Shown: piece after piece, positions 18,409 to 26,593 of the stretch
Position numbering within the stretch: the first letter of the stretch is position 1
Layout of the letters: the number at the start of each line of letters is the position of its first letter
From: Polyangium fumosum
GTDB taxonomy: Bacteria > Myxococcota_A > Polyangia > Polyangiales > Polyangiaceae
Direction: 5' to 3'
NCBI RefSeq assembly: GCF_005144585.1
Contig: NZ_SSMQ01000025.1
Location: 62,001 to 126,000, forward strand
DNA: 64,000 nt
Position numbers and translations under genes: made by a program
Notes under the pieces: generated by a model
Told to the model about the DNA's origin: nothing
Database searches by the model: none
Seen by the model: the letters and a program-made list of their open reading frames with translations, nothing else

Positions 18409-18531
18409 GTTCGCCGTGTGCGCCGCGGGAGGGGCCGAGCGAGCGCTCCCCGCGTCCTAGTGAACGCCTCGCGGCACGTCAACGGCAGGGCGCGGGTTCG
18501 TCCCGCTGGTTTCGCAAGAAAAGCGAAGACC

Positions 18532-19638
18532 TCAGCTCGGCCGCGCGCCCTTCGCCTCCCCGCTCGCCCCGGGGCCTTCCTCCGGCGTCGACTCCGCGCG
18601 TGTGATCGCGGCCCAGAGCCCCCGATGATCCCGCGACGCGAGCACCGTCGCGAGCGACGCGAGCACGAGCGCGAGCGCGCAAAGCGGCACGTCCGGCGCG
18701 CCCCGCGCCACGAGCAGGAGCGCGATCGCCCCCGAGAGCGCCGGCGTCAGCGTGCGCGTCGCGAGCGCCGCGACCGCGAGCGCAGGCGCCGCGAAGGCGA
18801 CGAACGTCGCGACCACGGGCGAAGCCAACGGCTCGGGCCGCAACACCAGGTTCTTCGCGGCGCGCGCGAGCAGCACACTCACCGCGGCCGCCTCGTCGGA
18901 CGTCCCCGCCAGCGCTTGCCGCGTCGCGAAGAGCGCGACCGCGAGCGCCGCGAGCGTGGCCGGACTCGTGAGCTTCTTCCCGCGCGACGCGACGAACCCC
19001 ACGGCCACGGCCATCGCCGCGCCGTCGAGCAAAAGCCCCACCGTCGAGACCCCACGCGCGATCCGCGCGAGCGACTCCGGCGCCGCGCCGCCCCGCATCA
19101 CGAGGAGCACCGACGCAACCCGCGCGAGCCCGCCGAGCCCGAGAAGCCCCAGCATCACGGCCGTCGCCCGCGCGAACGGCGTCCGCATCGTGTCCCAGGC
19201 CGCGAGGAGCGCGAGCGCGCATGCGACGCCCCCGACGAGCACGAGCGACGCCTCCGGCACGCGCGACGCCGACGCCGAGAGCGTCACGAGCACGACGAGC
19301 CCGCTCGCGAAGACGGCGCCGAAACGCACCACCGCTGGCAGCCCTGCGCGCAGCGCGGAGAGGCCGAGCGCCATGGCGCCCACGGTCGCGAGGATCAGGA
19401 AAAACTGCGACATCGCCGCGCCCGCGAGCTCGAGGTAGTCGCCCGCCTTGCCGAGCCCGACGGCCAGGCCTCGCACCGAGGGGCCGAACGCACGTCCGAG
19501 CAGCATCGCGAGCACCCCGAACGCCGCGAGCGGCCGGACGAACGCGAGCACGCCCAAGCTCGCCTTGGGCTCGGGACGCGCAGGCGGGGCGGCTCGGGGC
19601 GCTTCGGGGGCTTCGGTGCTTTCGCCTTCCGTGCTCAT
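18532..19638 (-). CDS. Polytopic membrane protein of unknown function
   Basis: 368 residues. A Pro/Glu/Ala-rich cytoplasmic start of about 25 residues is followed by roughly nine or ten hydrophobic segments with short, Arg-containing loops. No motif of a known transporter or enzyme was found. Composition is extreme (Ala, Leu, Val) even for this genome, so weak similarity would be hard to see. It lies between the cupredoxin lipoprotein and a YbjN/CesT-like protein on the same strand, with gaps of 123 and 43 bases, so it may be cotranscribed with the latter. Confidence 0.65.
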   Translation of the reverse strand: MSTEGESTEAPEAPRAAPPARPEPKASLGVLAFVRPLAAFGVLAMLLGRAFGPSVRGLAVGLGKAGDYLELAGAAMSQFFLILATVGAMALGLSALRAGLPAVVRFGAVFASGLVVLVTLSASASRVPEASLVLVGGVACALALLAAWDTMRTPFARATAVMLGLLGLGGLARVASVLLVMRGGAAPESLARIARGVSTVGLLLDGAAMAVAVGFVASRGKKLTSPATLAALAVALFATRQALAGTSDEAAAVSVLLARAAKNLVLRPEPLASPVVATFVAFAAPALAVAALATRTLTPALSGAIALLLVARGAPDVPLCALALVLASLATVLASRDHRGLWAAITRAESTPEEGPGASGEAKGARPS

Positions 19639-19681
19639 CGAGGTCGGGCTCGCCGCGAGCGGCTCCCTGCAAGATGCAGGC

Positions 19682-20185
19682 TCACGCGTCGCTCCAGTCG
19701 CGTGGGTGGACCGTATCGTCGAAGAACTCCGACGCCGCGGAGGCGTCGATCAGGTCCTGCATGCGATGCCCGCCGAACTCCTCGAAGATCCGGTCGTCGT
19801 ACTCGTCGGCGATGACTGACATGTCGCGCAGCGCGGCGAGGATCTCGTCCGGATCGAGCGTCTCGCCGCCGAGCAGCGTGTGCACGAGGACCACGCACGC
19901 GCCCTGCGCGACGTAGCCGAAGGCCCCGAACCGGAGGCGCGCGTTCATGCGCAGGAGCTTCATCGCGAGGTCGGGCGTCATCTCGACCCCGCGGACGAGC
20001 TGCGCCACGAACCGCACGACGGCGCGGTCGGGCTCCCACGGGAGGATCTGGATGTAGATGTACGCCGTCCCCTGCCGGACCACGTAAAAGCGCGGCTCGA
20101 CACGGACGAAAGCCGGCGAGTCCGCGAGCGTTTGCTCTATCCGCGCGATGCTCACGCGAGCGGCGGATGCAGCGTCCTTGGACAT
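19682..20185 (-). CDS. YbjN/CesT-like chaperone-fold protein
   Basis: 167 residues, cytoplasmic, acidic C-terminus. The pattern (helix with SIARIEQTLADSP, strands FYVVRQGTAYIYIQIL and AVVRFVAQLVRG, then ALRDMSVIADEYDDRIFEEFGG) fits the YbjN / type III secretion chaperone-like fold, which binds peptides or regulates envelope processes in other bacteria. The assignment is by fold pattern only. No type III secretion gene is in the window, so the YbjN side of the family is more likely than a secretion chaperone. Upstream lies the structured repeat region at 20.2-20.5 kb. Confidence 0.6.
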   Translation of the reverse strand: MSKDAASAARVSIARIEQTLADSPAFVRVEPRFYVVRQGTAYIYIQILPWEPDRAVVRFVAQLVRGVEMTPDLAMKLLRMNARLRFGAFGYVAQGACVVLVHTLLGGETLDPDEILAALRDMSVIADEYDDRIFEEFGGHRMQDLIDASAASEFFDDTVHPRDWSDA

Positions 20186-20247
20186 CGGGGGCGATGCTAC
20201 CAGCTTCGGGGCGGGCCGTCTCGCGTTGTCCTAGACAAACCTGCATC

Positions 20248-20320
20248 GCTTGGGGCTGCGCTCGGCAAGCCGAGCTACGCCCCAAACCCCGTCCACGCTT
20301 GGGGCTACGCTCGGCAAGCC
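20248..20320. repeat. Direct repeat with an inverted half: paired 24-base units
   Basis: A 24-base unit beginning GCTTGGGGCT and ending CGGCAAGCC occurs at 20248-20271 and again at 20297-20320 with one difference (G/A). The first unit runs into an inverted half, so 20251-20284 can fold into a 16-pair-long hairpin (TGGGGC and GCTCGGC arms, three mismatched pairs inside, AA loop). Both lie in the 278-base gap before the TonB-like gene's stop. It looks like a small palindromic intergenic element or terminator. Confidence 0.6.
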
Positions 20321-20337
20321 CCCTTGCCGCCCCGCGT

Positions 20338-20468
20338 GCTCAGAGGGTGTTCCACAGGCGTCGCGAGCGGCTCGAGGCTAGGGAGGCCGAGCGAGGCGTA
20401 CTCTGTACGTCGAGCGAGGCCGACTGACGCATCGAGCCGCGCAGCAGCCTGGGGAACACCCTCTCAGC
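20338..20468. repeat. Large hairpin element with 22-base terminal arms
   Basis: Arms 20338-20359 and 20447-20468 are complementary at 20 of 22 positions (core AGAGGGTGTTCC / GGAACACCCTCT). Inside, CGGCTCGA (20368-20375) pairs with TCGAGCCG (20432-20439), and the centre carries two CGAGCGAGGC direct copies around a GTAC...GTAC palindrome. The right arm overlaps the last codons and stop of the TonB-like gene (20464). It could be a terminator, a structured RNA or a non-autonomous mobile element. No transposase is near. Confidence 0.7.
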
Positions 20469-22260
20469 GAGTCGGGACAGGAAGGAGCGGCGGTGGGCCG
20501 CGTCGCTCATCCGAGGGCGTCAGCGTCGGCGCGCGCGGCGGACCGACCGGGGAGACGCTGCCGCCGCCCTTCGGGTTGGGCAGGATGTACGGGAACGCAT
20601 TGCGCGTGCTGCATGCATCCACCGGATCGCGGTGGAACTCCCAGTGCAGGTACACCCTGCCGTCGTGCGAGACGATCGCCTCGGGCGCCTTCCCGAACGG
20701 CGACGAGCGGTTCATCGAGTTCAGCGCGACGATGTCGAAGGCCGTCATCCCGCTCGCCTTCGTCACGCCCATCTTCACGATCTTCCCCTCGTCCTTGCTC
20801 AGCACGATCTCGAGGTGCGTGACGAGGTTCTTGTTCAGCGCGTGCTCCTGCGGGAGGTTGTCGAGCGACGCGAGGAACTCCTCGGCGAAGATCGGGTGCA
20901 GGCGGTTGTGGATCGTGTTCAGGTACGTCGCGAACGCGGACTGCGCGGCGTTCAGCGCCGTCTGGTTGCCGACCTTCACCGTCGGCTCGTAGTTCTCGAT
21001 CGCCGCCTTGTACTTGCCGAAGTTGTTCTTCTCCCACTTGCCGCGGTGCGCGCTGCGCCGCGCCGCACCGTCGGCCGCGCGCTCGGCTTCGAGTTTTTCC
21101 CGACCGACCGAGGCCTCGAAGCCCGCGTGCGAGAGGTTCAGGTTTGGCCCGCCCGCGATCCCGGGCGCGCCGAGGCCCACGGAGCCGACCTTCACCGGAG
21201 CCTGGTAAGGCGCCGGTTGCCGCTTCTTTCCGGCCCTTCGGCTCTTGCCGTCGCCGCCGGGGTTCGCCGGATCCATCGTGAAGCCGCCGGGGCCCGCGCC
21301 TGCGACGACCTCGGGTGACGCGGGGCCCGCGCCGCCGGGGCTCGGGGGCGGACCTGCGGGCGCCTTCGGCGTGTTCGCACCTCCACCGCCGGTCGTTCCG
21401 CCGGGCGCCATGGGCGGCGGCGACGTCCGCGCGATCGCCGCGGGCGGCGCCGGCCTCGCCGTGTGGTGATGCTCGGCGCTCTCGCTGTGATCCCTCGACT
21501 CGCCCGGCGCCTTGTTCGAGCCGGCCTTCTGCTCGCTGTCGGCGACCTTCTCGTGGTCGTCGTTCCCCTCGCCGGACGTCGCGGGCTTCTTCATTGCGCC
21601 CGCGTTCGGGTTCGCATGATCCTGATCATGCGACCGGAGACGCGCGACCGTCTCCTCCTTCACGGTATTCGCCTGATCCGCGATGCGGCTCGCGTCGGGG
21701 TTGTCCTTCTGGTTCGGATCGACGTGCTGGCGCACGGCGATCCGACGATCCGGCTCGATCGGCTTCGGCGGCTCCTGCTTCGCGACCTCTTCGGTCGGCG
21801 GCGGAGGCGGCGGCGGCGGAGGTGGCGGTGGAGGCGGCGGCGCCACGAGCGGAGGCGGCGGCGGGACCACCTTCGGCTCCACCTTCGGAGGTTCGACCTT
21901 GGGCGGTTCGACCTTGGGCGGCTCGACCTTCTTCTCCGGCGGAGGTGGCTTGATCTTGGGCGGCTTCGGCGGCTCCGGCACGGCGTCCGGATCCGGCTTC
22001 TCTTCGTCCTTGGTGTCGTCGGCCTTGTCCTCGGGCGCCTCCGCTTCCTGCGGCGAAGGCGTCGCGGGCGTATCCACGAGGATCTCGAACTGCGTGTCCT
22101 GGGGACGAAGCCCTGTGCGGACCGCATCGACGAGCGAACGGATCTGCGCGCGATCCTCGACGACCTGCGCCACCTCCACCGCGCCATTGCCGCCTGCCCA
22201 GTGGACGACGATGGCCGCAGAGATCCAGAGCAGCAGGGGGATGTGGGCTTCGCGCGACAT
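20464..22260 (-). CDS. TonB-like protein with a long proline-rich periplasmic spacer
   Basis: 598 residues from the ATG at 22260, which places a membrane anchor at residues 5-24 (the longer frame adds 46 Arg/Ser-rich residues before it). The periplasmic part has a Glu/Asp-rich stretch, three PPKVE repeats, a nearly uninterrupted proline run of about 24 residues, Gln/Asn/His-rich linker and Gly/Ala/Pro sequence. The C-terminal ~130 residues are TonB-C-like: HLEIVLSKDEGKIVKMGV, TASGMTAFDIVALNSMNR and YLHWEFHRDP. TonB proteins carry inner-membrane energy to outer-membrane barrels. No ExbB/ExbD or TonB-dependent receptor lies nearby, so its energiser and target must be elsewhere. Confidence 0.8.
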   Translation of the reverse strand: MSREAHIPLLLWISAAIVVHWAGGNGAVEVAQVVEDRAQIRSLVDAVRTGLRPQDTQFEILVDTPATPSPQEAEAPEDKADDTKDEEKPDPDAVPEPPKPPKIKPPPPEKKVEPPKVEPPKVEPPKVEPKVVPPPPPLVAPPPPPPPPPPPPPPPTEEVAKQEPPKPIEPDRRIAVRQHVDPNQKDNPDASRIADQANTVKEETVARLRSHDQDHANPNAGAMKKPATSGEGNDDHEKVADSEQKAGSNKAPGESRDHSESAEHHHTARPAPPAAIARTSPPPMAPGGTTGGGGANTPKAPAGPPPSPGGAGPASPEVVAGAGPGGFTMDPANPGGDGKSRRAGKKRQPAPYQAPVKVGSVGLGAPGIAGGPNLNLSHAGFEASVGREKLEAERAADGAARRSAHRGKWEKNNFGKYKAAIENYEPTVKVGNQTALNAAQSAFATYLNTIHNRLHPIFAEEFLASLDNLPQEHALNKNLVTHLEIVLSKDEGKIVKMGVTKASGMTAFDIVALNSMNRSSPFGKAPEAIVSHDGRVYLHWEFHRDPVDACSTRNAFPYILPNPKGGGSVSPVGPPRAPTLTPSDERRGPPPLLPVPTR

Positions 22261-22571
22261 GCCGGTTCGTGAGGCTCCCGGGGCGGAAGGGGCAGATCGT
22301 GGGGACGAACCCAGCACCCACCCATTCGACGTGGCCGGGACACTTCCCCCGGCAAAACGACGAGTTACCCAGCGACGAAGTCCTGAGCGAAAGCCCACGA
22401 CGACGGCCGCCGAACATCGAAACTAGCATTCGTGTCCGAGCCCAGCAACGACCGGGATGGTCGAAACGGGCTGTTCCGGGCGGGATTTGGCCGAAGAACG
22501 GGCGGCGTTCGTGAGCCTCGGCGCAGAGCACGGGCGGAAACCAGCGAAGAACGTCGGCCGCCCGCCCGTCG
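22261..22571. other. Gene-free 311-base gap
   Basis: Lies between the start of the TonB-like gene and the stop of the SDR gene, both on the minus strand. It should hold the TonB-like promoter, but no convincing -35/-10 pair, hairpin or small gene was found. Confidence 0.5.
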
Positions 22572-23417
22572 TCAGACCTTCGTGATCGCCTCCCAGTGAT
22601 CGGCGATCTCCTGGGCCGTCCACGCGGCGCCCTCGTCTTTGAACTTTCCCGCGCTTTGCACGACCTTGTAGGCGAAGACCTGCGAGCCCGTCACGGCGAG
22701 GACGTGCCCCGTCCGATCCGCACAAAGGTCCGAGCCCAAAAAGAGCGCCGCGGGCGCGATGTGCTCGGGCGTGAGCGACTCCATGCCGGCCTGGAACATC
22801 GGGAGATCCTCGGTCATGCGCGTCTTCGCCACCGGCGCGAGCGCGTTCACCGTGATGCGATGCTTCTGCAGCTCGATCGCGGCGGTGCGCGTAAAGCCGT
22901 AAATGCCGGCCTTCGCGGCCGCGTAGTTCGATTGCCCGAAGTTGCCGACCATGCCCGACACGCTCGTCGTGTTGACGACGCGCCCGCCGCCGCCCTGCGC
23001 GATCATCTGCTTCACCACCGCCTGCGTGACGAGGAACGTGCCCCGGAGGTGCACGGCGATGACGCTGTCCCACTGCTCCTCGTCGAGCTTGAGCAACGTC
23101 TTGTCCCGCAGGATGCCCGCGTTGTTGACGAGGACGTCGATGCGGCCGAACGCGTCGAGCGCGGTCTTCACGATGCCCGCTGCGCCCGCGGCCGTCGCCA
23201 CCGTGTCGAAGTTCGCGACCGCGACGCCGCCCGCGGCCGTGATCTCCTCCACGACCTTGCGCGCCATGGCGTCACTTCCGCCGGTTCCGTCGCGCGCGCC
23301 GCCGACGTCGTTGACGACCACCTTCGCGCCTTCCTGGGCGAAGAGAAGCGCCTCGGCGCGGCCGATCCCGCCGCCTGCGCCCGTGATGATTGCCACCTTG
23401 CCGTCGAGCAGACCCAT
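22572..23417 (-). CDS. Short-chain dehydrogenase/reductase, MFE-2 / 3-hydroxyacyl-CoA-like
   Basis: 281 residues, classical SDR. The nucleotide site TGAGGGIG is at 12-19, NNAG at 98-101, and the catalytic Ser152, Tyr165 and Lys169 are in place. The VNDVGGARDGTGGS segment after the second strand and the C-terminal SLTPEHIAPAALFLGSDL are reminiscent of the hydroxyacyl-CoA dehydrogenase part of MFE-2 (17-beta-hydroxysteroid dehydrogenase type 4), so a fatty-acyl or steroid-like substrate is plausible. An AAGGAGG ribosome site precedes the ATG. It stands alone, divergent from the 56-residue membrane peptide gene. Confidence 0.9.
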   Translation of the reverse strand: MGLLDGKVAIITGAGGGIGRAEALLFAQEGAKVVVNDVGGARDGTGGSDAMARKVVEEITAAGGVAVANFDTVATAAGAAGIVKTALDAFGRIDVLVNNAGILRDKTLLKLDEEQWDSVIAVHLRGTFLVTQAVVKQMIAQGGGGRVVNTTSVSGMVGNFGQSNYAAAKAGIYGFTRTAAIELQKHRITVNALAPVAKTRMTEDLPMFQAGMESLTPEHIAPAALFLGSDLCADRTGHVLAVTGSQVFAYKVVQSAGKFKDEGAAWTAQEIADHWEAITKV

Positions 23418-23494
23418 CCTCGTTCCTCCTTATCGACGCGCGAACAATACCGCTTCTTGCCCTTCCCCCTAGGCCCGTGTAACGACGAGCCCGC

Positions 23495-23665
23495 GTGAGC
23501 TCGCTGCAGACGAGAACCGAGCGCCCCCCCGAGGGCCTCGCCCGTGGAGTCGTGGTCGCGCCCAAGTGGGCCGTCGCCGCGCTCGGCGCCGCCGTCGTGC
23601 TCGGCGCGATCATCTACCTCGTCGTGCGCGTCCGCCGCGCGCGGAAAAGCCTGAGATCGCCTTGA
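23495..23665 (+). CDS. 56-residue single-span membrane peptide
   Basis: Open frame GTG...TGA encoding a basic N-terminal arm (about 24 residues, TRTERPPEGLARG), one hydrophobic span (about 27-46: VAALGAAVVLGAIIYLVV) and a very basic tail (RVRRARKS). Third-position GC is high across the frame, as in real genes here. It ends 13 bases before the next gene on the same strand, an LPG-synthase-type membrane protein, so the two are probably cotranscribed. It may be an accessory subunit of that protein; function unknown. Confidence 0.55.
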   Translation: MSSLQTRTERPPEGLARGVVVAPKWAVAALGAAVVLGAIIYLVVRVRRARKSLRSP

Positions 23666-23678
23666 TCGGAGCGGAGAC

Positions 23679-24704
23679 TTGAACAAGCTGGTCCGCCGCG
23701 TCGTGGCGGTGATGCTGCTCGGCGTCGTCCTCTACGGCGGCCTCGTCCTCTACCGTGACGCGAACCTCATCGCCGCGCGCCTCTCGACCTACGCCTGGTC
23801 CACGTTCGCCCTCGCCTGCGCGCTCGCCCTCGGCAACTACCTCCTGCGTTACCTCAAGTGGGAGTACTACCTCGCGCGGCTCGACATCCGCGGCGTACCC
23901 AAGCTCGAGAGCTTGCTCGTCTACCTCTCGGGCTTCGTCCTGACGGTCACGCCGGGCAAGGTCGGCGAGGTCTTCAAGTCGCTGATCCTGTTCCAGCTCC
24001 GCAAGGTGCCGATCGAGCGCACCGCGCCCATCGTCATCGCCGAGCGCGTGACCGATCTCATCGGCGTGATCGCGATCATCGCGATCGGCAGCGCGAGCTT
24101 CCCCGGCGGCGCGCTCTGGGCCGGCCTCGGCGCGGCGACCGTCGTCGTGCTCCTCGTCTTCGTCTCGGTCCCCGCCGTGAGCGGGGCCGTCATGCGCCTC
24201 CTGCCCAAGCTCCCCGGGCCGCTCGGGCGCGTGGGCGGCAAGGTCGCGCCGAAGATCAACGAGGCGCTCCACGGCCTGCGCACGATCGTCTCGCCCGCGC
24301 AGCTCGTGTGGCCGACGCTCCTCTCGATCGTCGCGTGGTCGCTCGAAGGCGTGGCGCTTTGGGTGATCCTGCGCGGCTTCGGCGAGCAGGCGTCCATGTC
24401 GCTCGCGATGTTCTTCTACTCGACGGCGACGCTCGCGGGCGCGCTCGTGCCGGTCCCGGGCGGGCTCGGCGTGACGGAAAAGCTGCTCGAAGAGCAGATG
24501 GCGCGGCTCGGCGGCGTGGAGGCGGCGACGGCGACGGCGGCGATGATCCTCGTGCGCTTTGCCACCTTGTGGTTTGCCGTCGCGGTCGGTTTCGCCGCGC
24601 TCGGGCTGCTCCGGGCCAAACACGGCGCGGCCGTGCTCGGCGGCGAACCCGCGCCCGAAGACCCGGAAGCACAACGGAAACTCTTGACAGAACGCACGCC
24701 TTGA
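23679..24704 (+). CDS. Lysylphosphatidylglycerol synthase TM-region family protein (UPF0104)
   Basis: 341 residues with about eight membrane segments and no catalytic transferase domain. The pattern (RYLKWEYYLARLDI, then LLVYLSGFVLTVTPGKVGEVFKSL, and VPVPGGLGVTEKLL towards the C-terminus) is that of the LPG_synthase_TM / UPF0104 family. MprF-type members flip lipids; stand-alone members are poorly defined and often sit near glycosyltransferase or isoprenoid-lipid genes. The start is TTG with GGAG seven bases upstream. Preceded by the 56-residue membrane peptide and followed after 19 bases by an SMI1/KNR4-like gene. Confidence 0.85.
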   Translation: MNKLVRRVVAVMLLGVVLYGGLVLYRDANLIAARLSTYAWSTFALACALALGNYLLRYLKWEYYLARLDIRGVPKLESLLVYLSGFVLTVTPGKVGEVFKSLILFQLRKVPIERTAPIVIAERVTDLIGVIAIIAIGSASFPGGALWAGLGAATVVVLLVFVSVPAVSGAVMRLLPKLPGPLGRVGGKVAPKINEALHGLRTIVSPAQLVWPTLLSIVAWSLEGVALWVILRGFGEQASMSLAMFFYSTATLAGALVPVPGGLGVTEKLLEEQMARLGGVEAATATAAMILVRFATLWFAVAVGFAALGLLRAKHGAAVLGGEPAPEDPEAQRKLLTERTP

Positions 24705-24723
24705 CGGTCGGCTACGCGGAGAC

Positions 24724-25323
24724 ATGGCGACCATCGAACGAGGCATCGGGCTTGTCCAGCGCGTCATCGCGGAGCTTTCGAAGCACCCGGAGGGGGCAGA
24801 CGTGGTCGGCGCGAGCGCGGCTGCGCTCGACGCGCTCGAGTCCAAGCTGATGGTGGAGCTGCCGCCCTCCTTGCGGACGTTCCTCGCCTACGACTTCACC
24901 TTCGCGAGCTTCGGCAAGCGCTTCAAAGGCCGGCACCGCTTCGGCGAGGACCCGCGCGCGCCGCAGCCGAAGATCACCTCGGTCCGCAAGCTCGCGGAGT
25001 CGATGGTCGAGCTCGGATGGACCGACGCGCGCATCCGCGGCAAGGTCGTGCGCCTGCCGAACAAGCCGGGCCAGCCCTGGAACGCGCTCTACCTCGGCGA
25101 GGCGCGGCGCGACGGCGAGCTCGTCATCCTGGGCCTGGATCACGACGAGACGAACGTGCGCGTCTTCCCGCGGTACACGGCCTTCGACCTCTACCTCGGG
25201 CACCAGCTCGGCTTGCTCAAGCTCCGCCAGAGCATGATGCTCGACGATCTCGACTCGCACCTCGCGCACAACCCCGAGCTCGTGTCGCGCGACGAGGACG
25301 AGGACGAGAGCACGGACTACTGA
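24724..25323 (+). CDS. SMI1/KNR4 (SUKH)-like protein
   Basis: 199 residues, cytoplasmic. The segment LESKLMVELPPSLRTFLAYDF is the signature opening of SMI1/KNR4 (SUKH) domains, in which a helix precedes L-P-x-x-(Y/L)-x-x-F. Later HNALYLGEARRDGELVILGLD-like strands and a VFPRYTAFDLYLGHQL helix are consistent. The C-terminus is acidic (DEDEDES). SUKH proteins often act as immunity proteins against polymorphic toxins, but no toxin gene is adjacent here; non-immunity scaffolding roles also exist. It lies 19 bases after the LPG-synthase-type gene and ten before an rluD-type gene. Confidence 0.65.
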   Translation: MATIERGIGLVQRVIAELSKHPEGADVVGASAAALDALESKLMVELPPSLRTFLAYDFTFASFGKRFKGRHRFGEDPRAPQPKITSVRKLAESMVELGWTDARIRGKVVRLPNKPGQPWNALYLGEARRDGELVILGLDHDETNVRVFPRYTAFDLYLGHQLGLLKLRQSMMLDDLDSHLAHNPELVSRDEDEDESTDY

Positions 25324-25332
25324 TTCGCTCTC

Positions 25333-26322
25333 GTGATGCGACGCGCGCCCGAGCCCCTCGTCACCTCGTCGTTCGAAGCGAGCGCGACCGATCCGCGCGA
25401 CCGGCTGGACAAGCTCGTCGTATGCCTGCTGGAAAAATCAGGCACGGCCGCGTCCCGTGCCGCGGTGCAGCGCTGGATCGAACACGGGCGTGTGCTCGTC
25501 GACGGAAAACCCGCCCGCGCGTCGATGGCCGTCGCCGCGGGCGCGCGGATCGACGTGACGCCGGAGCCGCCGGAGCCGACGCGCGCCGAGCCGGACGCGT
25601 CGATCCCGCTCGCCGTGGTGTACGAGGACGCGCACCTCGTCGTGATCGACAAGCCCGCGGGGCTCGTGGTGCATCCGGCGAAGGGGCACGCGAGCGGGAC
25701 GCTGGTCAACGCGCTGCTCGGCCGCGGCGGCTTCGAACGTGCGGGCGCCGATCCGCTCGATCCCGCGGGGCATTTGCGGCCCGGGATCGTGCATCGCCTC
25801 GACAAGGACACGAGCGGGCTGCTCGTCGTGGCGAAGGACGCGGAGACACGCGAGGCGCTGAAGGCGCGCTTCGCGAAACACGACATCGAGCGCGAGTACG
25901 TGGCCGTCGTCGTGGGCGAGGCGAAGGAGGCGACGTTCGAGTCGCTCCACGGCCGTCACCCGACGGATCGGCTGCGCTTCACGACGCACGTGCAGGAGGG
26001 CAAGCGCGCGGTGACACGTGTGCACGTGCTCGAGCGGCTCGGGCCGGCGACGCTCGTCGCGTGCCGTCTGGAGACGGGGCGCACGCACCAGATCCGCGTG
26101 CACCTCGCGGAGCGGGGGAAGACGCCGATCCTCGGCGATGCGTTGTACGGCAAGACGCCCCGGGATCCGGGGCTGCGGACGCTCGCGGCGTCGCTCGGGC
26201 GTCAGGCGTTGCATGCGCGGGTGCTCGGCTTCGAGCACCCGGCGACGGGCAACCGTCTGCACTTCGAAAGCCCGATCCCCGCGGACATGGCCCGCGTGAT
26301 CGAGGCGCTGCGCAAGCGCTGA
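25333..26322 (+). CDS. rluD: RluA/RluD-type 23S rRNA pseudouridine synthase
   Basis: 329 residues. An N-terminal S4-like RNA-binding part (about 22-75: RLDKLVV...AAVQRWIEHGRVLVDG) precedes the RluA catalytic domain. The catalytic Asp157 is in HRLDKDTSGLLV, and the later GRTHQIRVHL and LHA motifs are intact. The enzyme isomerises uridine in 23S rRNA. The gene starts GTG-ATG (25333/25336); either gives nearly the same protein. The rluD name is by family layout, not by tested specificity. Confidence 0.88.
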   Translation: MMRRAPEPLVTSSFEASATDPRDRLDKLVVCLLEKSGTAASRAAVQRWIEHGRVLVDGKPARASMAVAAGARIDVTPEPPEPTRAEPDASIPLAVVYEDAHLVVIDKPAGLVVHPAKGHASGTLVNALLGRGGFERAGADPLDPAGHLRPGIVHRLDKDTSGLLVVAKDAETREALKARFAKHDIEREYVAVVVGEAKEATFESLHGRHPTDRLRFTTHVQEGKRAVTRVHVLERLGPATLVACRLETGRTHQIRVHLAERGKTPILGDALYGKTPRDPGLRTLAASLGRQALHARVLGFEHPATGNRLHFESPIPADMARVIEALRKR

Positions 26323-26329
26323 GCGACGG

Positions 26330-26593
26330 CTACCAGATCTTCGACTTCACGTGCCCCTTCGACTTCACGAGGATGTCGACGATGGCACGGTCGTAAAAAT
26401 TCTTGGCGTAGAGGTCGGGGGAGACGCGGCTCTTGTAGAGGGCGCGTCCCTCCTCGATCTCTTCGGCGAGGACGGTGAAGAGATCGTCGTTCTGGATCCC
26501 CTGGACGATCTTCTCTTCGTTGTAGAGCGAGAGGTCGCTCGCGATGGCGCGCGCCAAACGGCGGGCGGCCTCCTCGGTCTCGATCAGCGGCAT
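26330..26593 (-). CDS. Small conserved-looking protein of unknown function
   Basis: 87 residues from the ATG at 26593 (the frame stays open further upstream but that part is Arg/Pro-rich and unlike protein). It is helical and mixed-charge: EEAARRLARAIASDLSLYNEEKIVQGIQNDDLFTVLAEEIEEG, then a basic C-terminus KSKGHVKSKIW. No motif recognised. It converges with the pseudouridine synthase gene, eight bases apart. Confidence 0.6.
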   Translation of the reverse strand: MPLIETEEAARRLARAIASDLSLYNEEKIVQGIQNDDLFTVLAEEIEEGRALYKSRVSPDLYAKNFYDRAIVDILVKSKGHVKSKIW

